Shown: in pieces, positions 1 to 7,046 of the stretch
Numbering within the stretch: the stretch's first letter is position 1
Layout of the letters: each line of letters begins with the position of its first letter
Source of the DNA: DASWKG01 sp036396755
GTDB lineage: Bacteria > Actinomycetota > UBA4738 > CALAEC01
Length of the DNA: 9,922 bases
Assembly: GCA_036396755.1 (NCBI GenBank)
Contig: DASWKG010000043.1
Span: 1 to 9,922 of the forward strand
Reading direction: 5' to 3'
Translations under genes and position numbers: made by a program
The notes under the pieces: generated by a model
What the model saw: only the letters and a program-made list of their open reading frames with translations
Database searches by the model: none
What the model was told of the DNA's origin: nothing

Positions 1-438
1 ATCGACACCCGCGCGGAGGCCGACGACGAGGAGGGCCGCGGGCGACGCCTGGCAGCCGCCGAGCTGGTGCTGGCCCGGGGCACCGACGCCGTCGCGGACA
101 ACCCGCCCCCGCTCCTCTCGGCGAACGCGCCCGACGAGCTCTGGGCCCGCGTGAAGTCGATCATCCGCGACCAGCCCCCCGAGGCGATCGCGGCGGCCTC
201 CCTCGGGATGGCCGGTCGCCCCGACTCCCGGGAGCTGCTGGCCGGGATCGACGTGCCGACGCTGGTGGCCGTCGGGTCCGATGACACGCTCACGCCTCCC
301 GAGCTCTCCCGGATGATGGCGGCCGAGATCCCCGAGTCCGAGCTCGCCGTCTTCGAGGGAGCGGGGCACCTCTCGAACCTCGAGGCCCCCCGGCCGTTCC
401 TCGACGCCCTGCGACGGCTCCTCGGCCGGGTCGGCTAG
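1..438 (+). CDS. alpha/beta-fold hydrolase, C-terminal part (5' end outside window)
   Basis: The frame is open from the first base to the TAG at 436-438, giving the last 145 residues of a longer protein, so the nucleophile serine and oxyanion hole are not visible. The visible part starts with an I-D-T-R-A-x-A-D stretch, as found after strand 6 in many enol-lactonase/BioH-like hydrolases, followed by a helical cap. The core then resumes with VPTLVAVGSDDTLTPP, whose second Asp (about visible residue 95) fits the catalytic acid, and GAGHLSNLEAP, whose His (about 123) fits the catalytic base. The end, a short amphipathic helix, is normal for the fold. The substrate cannot be told; 3-oxoadipate enol-lactonase-like enzymes and general esterases share these motifs. 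The next gene, helY, starts 2 bp after the stop with no good Shine-Dalgarno, so the two are probably co-transcribed and translationally coupled. The family call is firm; the specific function is unknown. Confidence 0.9.
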   Translation: MDTRAEADDEEGRGRRLAAAELVLARGTDAVADNPPPLLSANAPDELWARVKSIIRDQPPEAIAAASLGMAGRPDSRELLAGIDVPTLVAVGSDDTLTPPELSRMMAAEIPESELAVFEGAGHLSNLEAPRPFLDALRRLLGRVG

Positions 439-440
439 GC

Positions 441-3101
441 ATGGATCCCCGGCGGTTCGCCGCCGCCTACCCGTTCCGGCTCGACGACTTCCAGACCGAG
501 GCGATCGAGGCGCTCTCGCGGGGTGAGTCGGTGCTCGTCGCCGCCCCGACCGGGTCGGGGAAGACCGTGGTGGCCGAGTACGCCGTGCAGCGGGCGCTCG
601 ATCACGGCCGCAAGGCCTTCTACACCACCCCGCTGAAGGCGCTCTCCAACCAGAAGTACGGCGACTTCAAGGCGCGCTACGGACCCGGACGGGTCGGGCT
701 GCTCACCGGCGACAACAGCATCGACGGCGAGGCCCCGGTGGTCGTCATGACGACCGAGATCCTGCGGAACATGCTCTACGAGCAGAGCTCGACGCTCGAC
801 GGGCTCGAGGTGGTGGTGATGGACGAGGTCCACTACCTGCAGGATCCGTATCGCGGCGCGGTCTGGGAGGAGATCCTGATCCACCTGCCGCTCTCGGTCG
901 CGATGGTGTGCCTGTCGGCGACGGTCTCGAACGCCGAGGAGTTCGGGGAGTGGCTCGACACGCTTCGGGGGACGACCAGGGTGATCGTCGAGGAGCGGCG
1001 CCCGGTGCCGCTCGAGCACCTCTACATGGCGGGAAGAGAGCTGCACCCGATGTACGCGGACGTCAGGGGCCAGGTCGTCCCCAACCCGTACCTCGTCTCG
1101 CTGTCGCAGCGGGAGCTGCGGGTCAAGGAGTACGGACGGCGGGGGGACGGCCGGCGGCAGTACGAGCGCCGCGGCCGCCCGAGGGAGGGCCACCGCCGCG
1201 TCTACGTCCCGCGGCGCGAGGAGGTCGCGGAGGTGCTTCACCGAGAGGGCATGCTTCCGGCGATCTACTTCGTGTTCTCACGCGCCGGGTGCCAGCGCAG
1301 CGTGGAATACCTGATGGAGTCCGGGGTGCGGCTCACCGAGCCGAAGGAGGAGAAGCGCATCCGCGAGGTCGTGGAGTCGCGGGTCGCCTGGATCGACGAC
1401 GACGACCTCGAGACGCTCGGCTTCTGGGAGCTCCGCGAGGCGATGGCGGCCGGCGTCGCCTCCCATCACGCGGGCATGCTGCCGGTCTTCAAGGAGATCG
1501 TCGAGGAGCTGTTCGCGGAGGGGCTCATCAAGATCGTGTTCGCGACCGAGACGCTCTCGCTCGGCATCAACATGCCGGCGAAGACCGTCGTGATCGAGGA
1601 CCTGTGGAAGTTCTCGGGTGAGCGGCACGAGCTGCTGACGCCGGGGGAGTACACGCAGCTCACCGGGCGCGCGGGCCGCCGAGGCATCGATGAGAACGGC
1701 TACGCGGTCGTGCTGCACCAGCAGCGGGTCGACTTCGAGCGGGTGGCGGGCCTCGCCAGCCAGCGAACCTACGAGCTCCGCTCGTCCTTCAAGCCCTCGT
1801 ACAACATGACCGTGAACCTCGTCCGCAACTACTCGCCCGAGGAGGCGCGGCACCTGCTCAACTCCTCGTTCGGGCAGTTCCAGGCCGACCGGAGCGTGGT
1901 GGCCCTCGAACGCCAGCTCGAGCGCGACAAGGCGTTCCTGGGCGGCTACCGCGAGCGGCTGGTGTGCCACCTCGGCGACTTCGAGGAGTACTGGGCGCTG
2001 CGCGAGGAGGCCGAGTCACTGCGTCGCGACGCCGTCCGGGAGACCGAGCGCGCCCGCGACGCGGAGGTGCGCGAGGCGATGGGCCGGCTGCGTGCCGGGG
2101 ACGTGGTCTTCATGCCGCGGGCCCGTCGCCGGGGGCTGGCCGTGGTCATCTCGGTCCGCGAGGGGAGGCCGACGCTCCTGACGCAGGACCGCCGGGTCTT
2201 CCGCGCGACGGTGCGCGACTTCGAGGAACCTCCCGTGCCGGTAGCGAAGGTGCCGATGCCGCGATCGGGGAGCACGCGGAGCGCACGATTCCGTCGCGAC
2301 ATCGCCGGGCGGCTCGCCGCCGTCAACGCCCCTCCGACCAAGCGCCGGCGCCGCGGGCCGTCGCAAGAGGCCGTCAGGCGCGCCGCCGAGCTCGATGAGC
2401 GCGCCGAGCGGCACGCGGTTCACGGGTGCCCCGACCGCGGCGAGCACGAGCGGTGGGCGCGGCGGTGGTCGAAGCTGCGCCGCGAGATCGACGGCCTCGA
2501 GGGACGCATCCGCTCGAAGACCGAGACCCTGGCCCGGCAGTTCGACCGCGTGCTGGCGGTGCTGCAGGAGCTCGGCTACGTCGAGCGGTTCACGCTCCTG
2601 CCGAAGGGGGAGCGTCTGTCGCGGATCTACGGCGAGGGCGACATCCTGGTTGCCGAGGCGCTCGGCGAGGGGGTGTTCGAGGGCATCGGAGCCCCGGCCA
2701 TGGCGGCCCTGGTCTCCGCGCTCGTCTACGACTCGCGCGAGCGCGAGCCGCGGCGGCCGGTGATCCCCACGAACGACCTGCGCGACCGCCTGCGCGAGCT
2801 GGATGCCATCTACCGGCGGATCCGGCGCGCGGAAGGGTCGCACAAGGTGGAGCTGTGCCGCGAGCTGGACGCGGGCTTCGCGGCGGCGGCGTTCCACTGG
2901 GCGGAGGGCAAGCAGCTCGAGGACGTGCTGGCCGACGCCCCGATGGCGCCGGGCGACTTCGTCCGTACGTGCAAGCAGCTCCTCGACATGCTGCGGCAGA
3001 TCGAGGAGGTCGCGGACCCTCCGGTTTCGGCGGTCGCCCGGGAGGCGCGGGGCGCGGTGAACCGGAGCGTGGTCTCGTACACGGGCGTGGCCCCCGCCTG
3101 A
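441..3101 (+). CDS. helY: HelY-like DEVH-box (Ski2/Mtr4 family) RNA helicase
   Basis: This 886-residue ATP-dependent helicase has all the SF2 motifs in order: aromatic/Gln motif near 17-18, Walker A AAPTGSGKT (34-42), Ia TTPLKALSNQ (62-71), Ib TTEILRNML (104-112), DEVH (128-131), SAT (159-161), motif IV IYFVFSR (275-281), V FATETLSLGINMP (367-379) and VI QLTGRAGRRG (406-415). An Arg-rich insertion lies at about 230-260 in front of RecA domain 2. Beyond 450 come a winged-helix segment, a KOW/SH3-like stretch (about 552-594), a basic linker with KRRRR (634-638), an HGCPDRGEH motif (661-669) next to a coiled-coil-like helix, and a C-terminal DSHCT domain (about 718-885) with GDFVRTCKQLLDMLRQI (838-854). 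Length matches mycobacterial HelY (about 900). The family unwinds RNA in processing or decay; the bacterial role is less well defined. The ATG sits 2 bp after the hydrolase stop and gives the expected N terminus. The gene is intact. Confidence 0.96.
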   Translation: MDPRRFAAAYPFRLDDFQTEAIEALSRGESVLVAAPTGSGKTVVAEYAVQRALDHGRKAFYTTPLKALSNQKYGDFKARYGPGRVGLLTGDNSIDGEAPVVVMTTEILRNMLYEQSSTLDGLEVVVMDEVHYLQDPYRGAVWEEILIHLPLSVAMVCLSATVSNAEEFGEWLDTLRGTTRVIVEERRPVPLEHLYMAGRELHPMYADVRGQVVPNPYLVSLSQRELRVKEYGRRGDGRRQYERRGRPREGHRRVYVPRREEVAEVLHREGMLPAIYFVFSRAGCQRSVEYLMESGVRLTEPKEEKRIREVVESRVAWIDDDDLETLGFWELREAMAAGVASHHAGMLPVFKEIVEELFAEGLIKIVFATETLSLGINMPAKTVVIEDLWKFSGERHELLTPGEYTQLTGRAGRRGIDENGYAVVLHQQRVDFERVAGLASQRTYELRSSFKPSYNMTVNLVRNYSPEEARHLLNSSFGQFQADRSVVALERQLERDKAFLGGYRERLVCHLGDFEEYWALREEAESLRRDAVRETERARDAEVREAMGRLRAGDVVFMPRARRRGLAVVISVREGRPTLLTQDRRVFRATVRDFEEPPVPVAKVPMPRSGSTRSARFRRDIAGRLAAVNAPPTKRRRRGPSQEAVRRAAELDERAERHAVHGCPDRGEHERWARRWSKLRREIDGLEGRIRSKTETLARQFDRVLAVLQELGYVERFTLLPKGERLSRIYGEGDILVAEALGEGVFEGIGAPAMAALVSALVYDSREREPRRPVIPTNDLRDRLRELDAIYRRIRRAEGSHKVELCRELDAGFAAAAFHWAEGKQLEDVLADAPMAPGDFVRTCKQLLDMLRQIEEVADPPVSAVAREARGAVNRSVVSYTGVAPA

Positions 3102-3126
3102 GCCGGAGGGCGCCCCGCGGAAGACC

Positions 3127-3139
3127 TATCATCGGCCGG
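3127..3139 (+). promoter_or_regulatory. leaderless promoter (-10 TATCAT) of the alkyl-DHAP synthase/lipid kinase operon
   Basis: The hexamer TATCAT at 3127-3132 matches the actinobacterial -10 consensus TANNNT and stands out in DNA this GC-rich. Exactly six bases separate it from the GTG at 3139, so transcription would start on the first base of the start codon. No Shine-Dalgarno lies within a usable distance of that GTG, as expected for a leaderless mRNA. I see no convincing -35 box at the usual spacing. The element supports GTG 3139 as the true start and shows that the operon can be transcribed independently of helY, which ends at 3101. Confidence 0.7.
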
Positions 3140-4551
3140 TGGACCTCGCCTCGCTCACCGGCCGCCTCCCCCCCAACACCGTGAGCGTCCACCCTGCCGA
3201 GATCGCCAAGCGCTCCCGCGACTGGTGGGCCCTCGCGATGCTGCGCGAGCGTCGCGGCGATCCCTCGCCCCGGGCGGAGGCGGTGGTGTTCCCCCGGACG
3301 ACCGATCAGGTGGCGGCCACGCTCGCCTGGGCCGAGGAGACCCGGACCCCGGTGGTGCCGCGCGGGGGCGGGTCGGGGGTCGTGGGCGGCGCCGTGACGG
3401 CGTCGGGCGGGATCGTCCTCGACCTCTCGGAGATGCGGCGGGTGATCTCGATCGATGAGGAGTCGCTCGCCGTGACGGTCGAGGCGGGGGTCTTGGGCGG
3501 CGACCTCGAAGACGGCCTCGGCGAGCGAGGGCTCACGCTCGGCCACTACCCGCAGTCGATCATGATCTCGACCGTCGGGGGCTGGATCGCGGCCCGCTCG
3601 GCCGGGCAGGCCTCCGCGGGCTACGGCGCGATCGAAGACCTGATCCTCGGGCTGACCGCGGTCCTCCCCGGCGGCCTGGTGGTCTCGCTCCGCCCCGCGC
3701 CCCGCTCCGCGGCCGGCCCCGACCTTCGGCAGCTGTTCGCCGGGTCGGAGGGAACGCTCGGGGTCGTCACCGAGGCGGTGCTGTCGGTGTCCCGGCGCCC
3801 GTCGGGCCTGCGGTGGCTCGCCGTCCGCCCGCCCGGGTTCGCCGAGGGCATGACCCTCGCCCGACGCGTCACGCAGGGAGATCTGCGTCCGCTGGTCCTC
3901 CGCGTCTACGACGAGGCCGACGCGGCGCTCACCTTCGGCGCGCTGGGAGACGCCGGGGGTTGCGTCCTGATCGCCGCGATGCCCGAGGAGGGGCCCGGCG
4001 CGGAGGCCCGGTTCGCCGGTCTCGGCGCCATCGCACGGGAGGCCGGGACCGAGCCGCTCCCCGAGGCCTACGGGACGCACTGGTGGGAGCATCGGCTCGA
4101 CGCCGTGGACCTGTACCGGCGCGTGATGGGGGAGGAGCGGATGCTGGGCGAGGGCGTCGTCGTGGACACGATGGAGGTGGCCGCGCTCTGGTCGAGGATG
4201 CCCGAGCTGTACGGTCTCGTCGGAGCGGCCCTCGCCGAGCACGCCGAGGCCGTGGGCTGTCACCTGTCGCACCCGTACCGCTCGGGCGCGTCGCTGTACT
4301 TCACCTTCCTCGTGCGGGCCGAGGACGACCGCGCCGTGGAGGAGCCCTACCTCCAGAGCTGGTCGGCGGCGGCGCGCGCCTGCCACCGGGCGGGGGGGAC
4401 CGTGACGCACCACCACGGCGTCGGGCTCCTCAAGACGGCGTTCATGAAGGCGGAGCTCGGCCGCGGGGGGCTGGCGCTGCTCCGGACGGTGAAGCGGGCG
4501 GTGGACCCACGCGGGGTGATGAACCCGGGGAAGCTGCTGCCCGATGCCTAG
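3139..4551 (+). CDS. FAD-binding oxidase of the alkylglycerone-phosphate (alkyl-DHAP) synthase type
   Basis: This 470-residue flavoprotein has a VAO/PCMH FAD domain with PRGGGSGVVGG (74-84), PQSIMISTVGGW (138-149) and GSEGTLGVVTEA (202-213). The second motif matches the alkyl-DHAP synthase pattern PxSxxxSTVGGW. The C-terminal half carries LVLRVYD (252-258, Arg255 as a candidate for the phosphate-binding Arg) and THHHGVG (423-429), the triple-His motif essential in eukaryotic alkyl-DHAP synthase. It ends with VDPRGVMNPGKL, as in the whole family. Known enzymes replace the acyl chain of acyl-DHAP by a fatty alcohol, a redox-neutral reaction that forms the ether bond of ether lipids. It is shorter than human AGPS, which has a targeting extension, and somewhat shorter than mycobacterial Rv3107c. 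The downstream lipid kinase overlaps it by 8 bp and GlpD follows. The family is secure; synthase activity is inferred from the motifs, and a hydroxy-acid oxidase role remains possible. Confidence 0.82.
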   Translation: MDLASLTGRLPPNTVSVHPAEIAKRSRDWWALAMLRERRGDPSPRAEAVVFPRTTDQVAATLAWAEETRTPVVPRGGGSGVVGGAVTASGGIVLDLSEMRRVISIDEESLAVTVEAGVLGGDLEDGLGERGLTLGHYPQSIMISTVGGWIAARSAGQASAGYGAIEDLILGLTAVLPGGLVVSLRPAPRSAAGPDLRQLFAGSEGTLGVVTEAVLSVSRRPSGLRWLAVRPPGFAEGMTLARRVTQGDLRPLVLRVYDEADAALTFGALGDAGGCVLIAAMPEEGPGAEARFAGLGAIAREAGTEPLPEAYGTHWWEHRLDAVDLYRRVMGEERMLGEGVVVDTMEVAALWSRMPELYGLVGAALAEHAEAVGCHLSHPYRSGASLYFTFLVRAEDDRAVEEPYLQSWSAAARACHRAGGTVTHHHGVGLLKTAFMKAELGRGGLALLRTVKRAVDPRGVMNPGKLLPDA

Positions 4552-5464
4552 CCCGTTCGGCCGCCTGGTCCTCATCGTGAACCCCCGCGCGGGGCGGGGC
4601 GAGGTGTCGCGCGAGATGCCCGAGCTCGAACGGCGCCTCCTCGCGGGAAGGCTGGAGCACCGCATCGTCGAGACCGAGGGGCCCGGGCACGCAGGCAGCC
4701 TGGCCCGGGACGCCCTGGAGGCGGGGGATCGCTTCATCGTGGCGGTGGGAGGCGACGGCACGATCCACGAGGTCGTGAACGGCATGGTCTCGGGCGACCG
4801 CCTGGTGCGCGACGACGCGGTGCTGGGGGTCGTCTCGGCCGGCTCGGGCGGCGACTTCGTGCGCACCTTCGGGATGCCGAACCAGGTGACGAGCGCGGTC
4901 CGGCACCTGCTCGGCGATCGTACCCATCCGCTCGACGTCGGCAGGCTCACCTATCGCGACGGCGAAGAGGAGCGCACGCGATACTTCGTGAACATCGCGG
5001 AGGCGGGGTTCGGCGGCAAGGTCGTGGGCCGGGCCGCGCGCCTCCCGCGGCTCCTGGGACGGGGACGGTACTTCCTGGGCTTCTGGCTCTCGATCGGCGG
5101 CTACCGCGCGGGCGAGGTGCGGGTCCGTGCTGACGCCCGCGAGTTCTCCGGGAAGGCGACCAACGTCGTCGTCGCGAACTGCCAGTTCTTCGGCGGCGGG
5201 ATGCGCATCTCGCCGCGGTCGCTGCCCGCCGACGGCGTGCTCGACGTACAGGTCAGCACCGGCCCGAAGTCCGAGGCCTTCACCCTGCTCCCGAAGATCT
5301 ACCGGGGCGACCACGTGCCCCACCCGCACATCCGCGAGATGAAGGGCGCGGTGGTGACCGTCGACGCCGACCGGCCGCTCCCGATCGAGGCCGACGGCGA
5401 GGTGCTCGGCACCACCCCGGCCCGCTTCGAGGTGCTCCCCGAGCTCCTCCAGCTCAAGCTCTGA
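4544..5464 (+). CDS. diacylglycerol kinase family (DagK/YegS-like) lipid kinase
   Basis: This 306-residue kinase shows the DAGK catalytic-domain pattern: NPRAGRG (13-19), nucleotide-binding GGDGTIHEVVNG (69-80), GSGGDFVRTF (100-109), LDVGRLT (130-136), NIAEAGFGG (150-158), the PADGVLDV metal-site region (228-235) and IEADGE (281-286). Such enzymes transfer the ATP gamma-phosphate to diacylglycerol or a related lipid at the inner face of the membrane, giving phosphatidic acid for phospholipid synthesis or recycling. The usual GTGNDF motif reads GSGGDF, so the conserved Asn is a Gly. The ATG at 4544 lies inside the 3' end of the alkyl-DHAP synthase gene (stop 4549-4551), an 8-bp overlap that implies translational coupling. 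The best functional comparison is M. tuberculosis Rv2252, a diacylglycerol kinase linked to phosphatidylinositol mannoside synthesis, also preceded by a flavoprotein gene. The exact lipid substrate cannot be told. Confidence 0.9.
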   Translation: MPSPFGRLVLIVNPRAGRGEVSREMPELERRLLAGRLEHRIVETEGPGHAGSLARDALEAGDRFIVAVGGDGTIHEVVNGMVSGDRLVRDDAVLGVVSAGSGGDFVRTFGMPNQVTSAVRHLLGDRTHPLDVGRLTYRDGEEERTRYFVNIAEAGFGGKVVGRAARLPRLLGRGRYFLGFWLSIGGYRAGEVRVRADAREFSGKATNVVVANCQFFGGGMRISPRSLPADGVLDVQVSTGPKSEAFTLLPKIYRGDHVPHPHIREMKGAVVTVDADRPLPIEADGEVLGTTPARFEVLPELLQLKL

Positions 5465-5485
5465 GCTGGGCCTGCTGCGGAAGGC

Positions 5486-7003
5486 TTAGGGAGGAAGCGT
5501 CGAGCGCGCCCGCTCGGCGGCCGCCTCGTCCATCCTGGCGAGGCGCGTCCGCCGGACGAGCACGTCCTCGTCGGTGAGCGCCATCTCTCGCTCGCGCGCC
5601 AGCACGGCCTCGACCCGGCGGACGGGGAGGCCCGGGGCCAGCGGCTCGGCGAGGCCCGGATCGTCGGCGACGCGCCGCAGCGCCTCCGCGGCGTCGTCGC
5701 CGTAGAGCGCGACCATGCGGCGCCCCAGCGCCGGCGGGTGGTGGAGCGCGCCGGCTTCCGCCTCGGCGTGTCGGATCGCGTCGTCCAGCGGCCGGGTGAG
5801 CCCGAGCGGGAGGCGCGCGGTGGCGCAGGGCTCGCCGCGTCCGAGCTTCTGGGCGACCCGGTCCACCACCTCCTCGGCCATCGCTCGGAAGGTGGTGAGC
5901 TTCCCCCCGGTGACGCTGATCAGCCCGGGTGGGTCCTCCCAGACCACGTGGCGGCGTGACAGGTCTCGCGTGGACGCGCCGCCGCGGTCGAGGAGCGGGC
6001 GGACGCCGGCCCACGAGGCGACGACGTCGTCGGCCGTGAGGTCCCTCCGGACGGCTCGCTCCAGCGACGAGAGGACGATCCCCGCGTCCTCGGGCTCGAC
6101 GGTGGGCCGGTCCAGGTCCCCCTCGAACGGCGTGTCGGTGGTGCCGGCGTAGACCCGCGGCCCCCATGGGATCGCGAAGACGAAGGAGGCGAACCCGACG
6201 ACGGACGGGACGAAGAGACCCGCCTCGATGGGCAGCCGGGCGCGGTCGAGGACCAGGTGCACGCCCTTGCTCGGGCGCAGGCGGGCGGGGCTCGGGTGGG
6301 CGAGCGCCTGCACGCGGTCGGCCCAGGCGCCCCCCGCGTTCACCACGACCCGCGCTCGCACCTCGAGCGAACCCTCGCCTGCGCGATCGCGGATGCGCGC
6401 GCCGGTGACCGTGGCTTCACCGATGAGGTCGACGACCTCGGCGTGGTTGGCGACAAGGGCCCCGCGCGCGGACGCCTGGCGGATCACCTCGATCGTGAGG
6501 CGCGCGTCGTCGGTCTTGCAGTCCGGGAAGACGAAGCCGGCGGGGCGCTCGACCGCCGGGGCGAGCCGGGCGGCGTCGCGTCCGCCCACGCGTCGGAACC
6601 TCCCGAGCGGCCCGCCGCCGGCGAGCAGGCCGTAGGTCGTCAGGGCGGCGCGGAGCATGGAGCGGTCGACCGCGCCACGAGCGGGCATGAGGATGGGGAA
6701 CGGCCGGACGAGGTGGGGGGCCACCCGGGAGAGGATGCCGCGCTCGCGCAGCGACTCCCGCACGATCCGCACGTCGCCGTGGCGCAGGTAGCGGAGCCCC
6801 CCGTGGATGAGGCGCGACGAGCGCCCCGAGGTCCCGGACGCGAAGTCGTCCCGTTCGACGAGCGCTACCGAGAGCCCCCGGGCGGCCGCGTCGAGGGCGA
6901 CGCCGGCGCCGGTGGCCCCGCCGCCCACCACCAGCACGTCGAGCTCGCGGTCGGCCATCGCCTCGAGGTCGCGCAGCCGGGTCGCCGCCGAGAGCTCTCG
7001 CAT
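5486..7003 (-). CDS. glpD: FAD-dependent glycerol-3-phosphate dehydrogenase
   Basis: This 505-residue flavoenzyme oxidises sn-glycerol-3-phosphate to DHAP and passes electrons to the quinone pool as a peripheral membrane protein. The Rossmann FAD motif VGGGATGAGVALDAAARG lies at 26-43, followed by the family signature region ASGTSGRSSRLIHGGLRYL (55-73). Further GlpD motifs are DDARLT (165-170), NAGGAWAD (222-229), RPSKGVHLVL (243-252), GTTDTP (287-292), WAGVRPLL (331-338) and TGGKLTTFR (365-373). The C-terminal cap keeps LTDEDVLVRRTRLARMD but ends soon after, somewhat short for the family; no frameshift is evident. The ATG at 7003 is chosen because a TAGAAT -10 box lies exactly six bases upstream; an internal Met16 is the alternative. 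The gene converges on the lipid kinase with a 21-bp gap in which I see no convincing terminator. GlpD supplies the DHAP skeleton that alkyl-DHAP synthase chemistry needs. Confidence 0.96.
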   Translation of the reverse strand: MRELSAATRLRDLEAMADRELDVLVVGGGATGAGVALDAAARGLSVALVERDDFASGTSGRSSRLIHGGLRYLRHGDVRIVRESLRERGILSRVAPHLVRPFPILMPARGAVDRSMLRAALTTYGLLAGGGPLGRFRRVGGRDAARLAPAVERPAGFVFPDCKTDDARLTIEVIRQASARGALVANHAEVVDLIGEATVTGARIRDRAGEGSLEVRARVVVNAGGAWADRVQALAHPSPARLRPSKGVHLVLDRARLPIEAGLFVPSVVGFASFVFAIPWGPRVYAGTTDTPFEGDLDRPTVEPEDAGIVLSSLERAVRRDLTADDVVASWAGVRPLLDRGGASTRDLSRRHVVWEDPPGLISVTGGKLTTFRAMAEEVVDRVAQKLGRGEPCATARLPLGLTRPLDDAIRHAEAEAGALHHPPALGRRMVALYGDDAAEALRRVADDPGLAEPLAPGLPVRRVEAVLAREREMALTDEDVLVRRTRLARMDEAAAERARSTLPP

Positions 7004-7015
7004 GCTCGGATTCTA
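7003..7015 (-). promoter_or_regulatory. glpD: leaderless promoter (-10 TAGAAT) of glpD
   Basis: Read on the minus strand, TAGAAT (plus-strand 7010-7015) is followed by six bases and then the glpD ATG (7003-7001). This is the same TANNNT-N6-start geometry seen for the alkyl-DHAP synthase and peptidase genes, and TAGAAT is the closest of them to the TATAAT consensus. No Shine-Dalgarno precedes the ATG. The -35 position for a 17-18-base spacer falls on the -10 box of the divergent peptidase gene and has no TTGACA-like sequence. Confidence 0.72.
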
Positions 7016-7033
7016 GGGAGGCCCGCCCCCGCG

Positions 7034-7046
7034 TATGCTGTCGGGA
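7034..7046 (+). promoter_or_regulatory. leaderless promoter (-10 TATGCT) of the M24 peptidase gene
   Basis: TATGCT at 7034-7039 fits TANNNT and lies exactly six bases before the ATG at 7046, so the transcript would begin at the A of the start codon. No Shine-Dalgarno is needed for such a message, though a short GGG (7043-7045) directly abuts the ATG. The -35 position for a 17-base spacer (7011-7016, TTCTAG) is a poor match and coincides with the glpD -10 box on the other strand. The element fixes the gene start at 7046 rather than further upstream in the long open frame that runs antisense to glpD. Confidence 0.7.

Noticed and set aside
2590..4950. 786-codon open frame on the minus strand across helY, the flavoprotein and the lipid kinase genes
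   Set aside because: It spans three well-supported genes on the other strand, is Arg/Pro/Ser-rich without motifs, and is a typical stop-poor shadow frame of GC-rich DNA.
5465..5485. Possible bidirectional terminator between the lipid kinase and glpD genes
   Set aside because: The only pairing is a four-base GCCT/AGGC stem with an eight-base loop and no T-tract.
6257..7045. 263-codon in-frame open extension upstream of the M24 peptidase start
   Set aside because: It lies antisense to the N-terminal half of glpD, has low-complexity Arg/Gly/Ala-rich content and no domain, and the TATGCT box plus normal family length place the real start at 7046.
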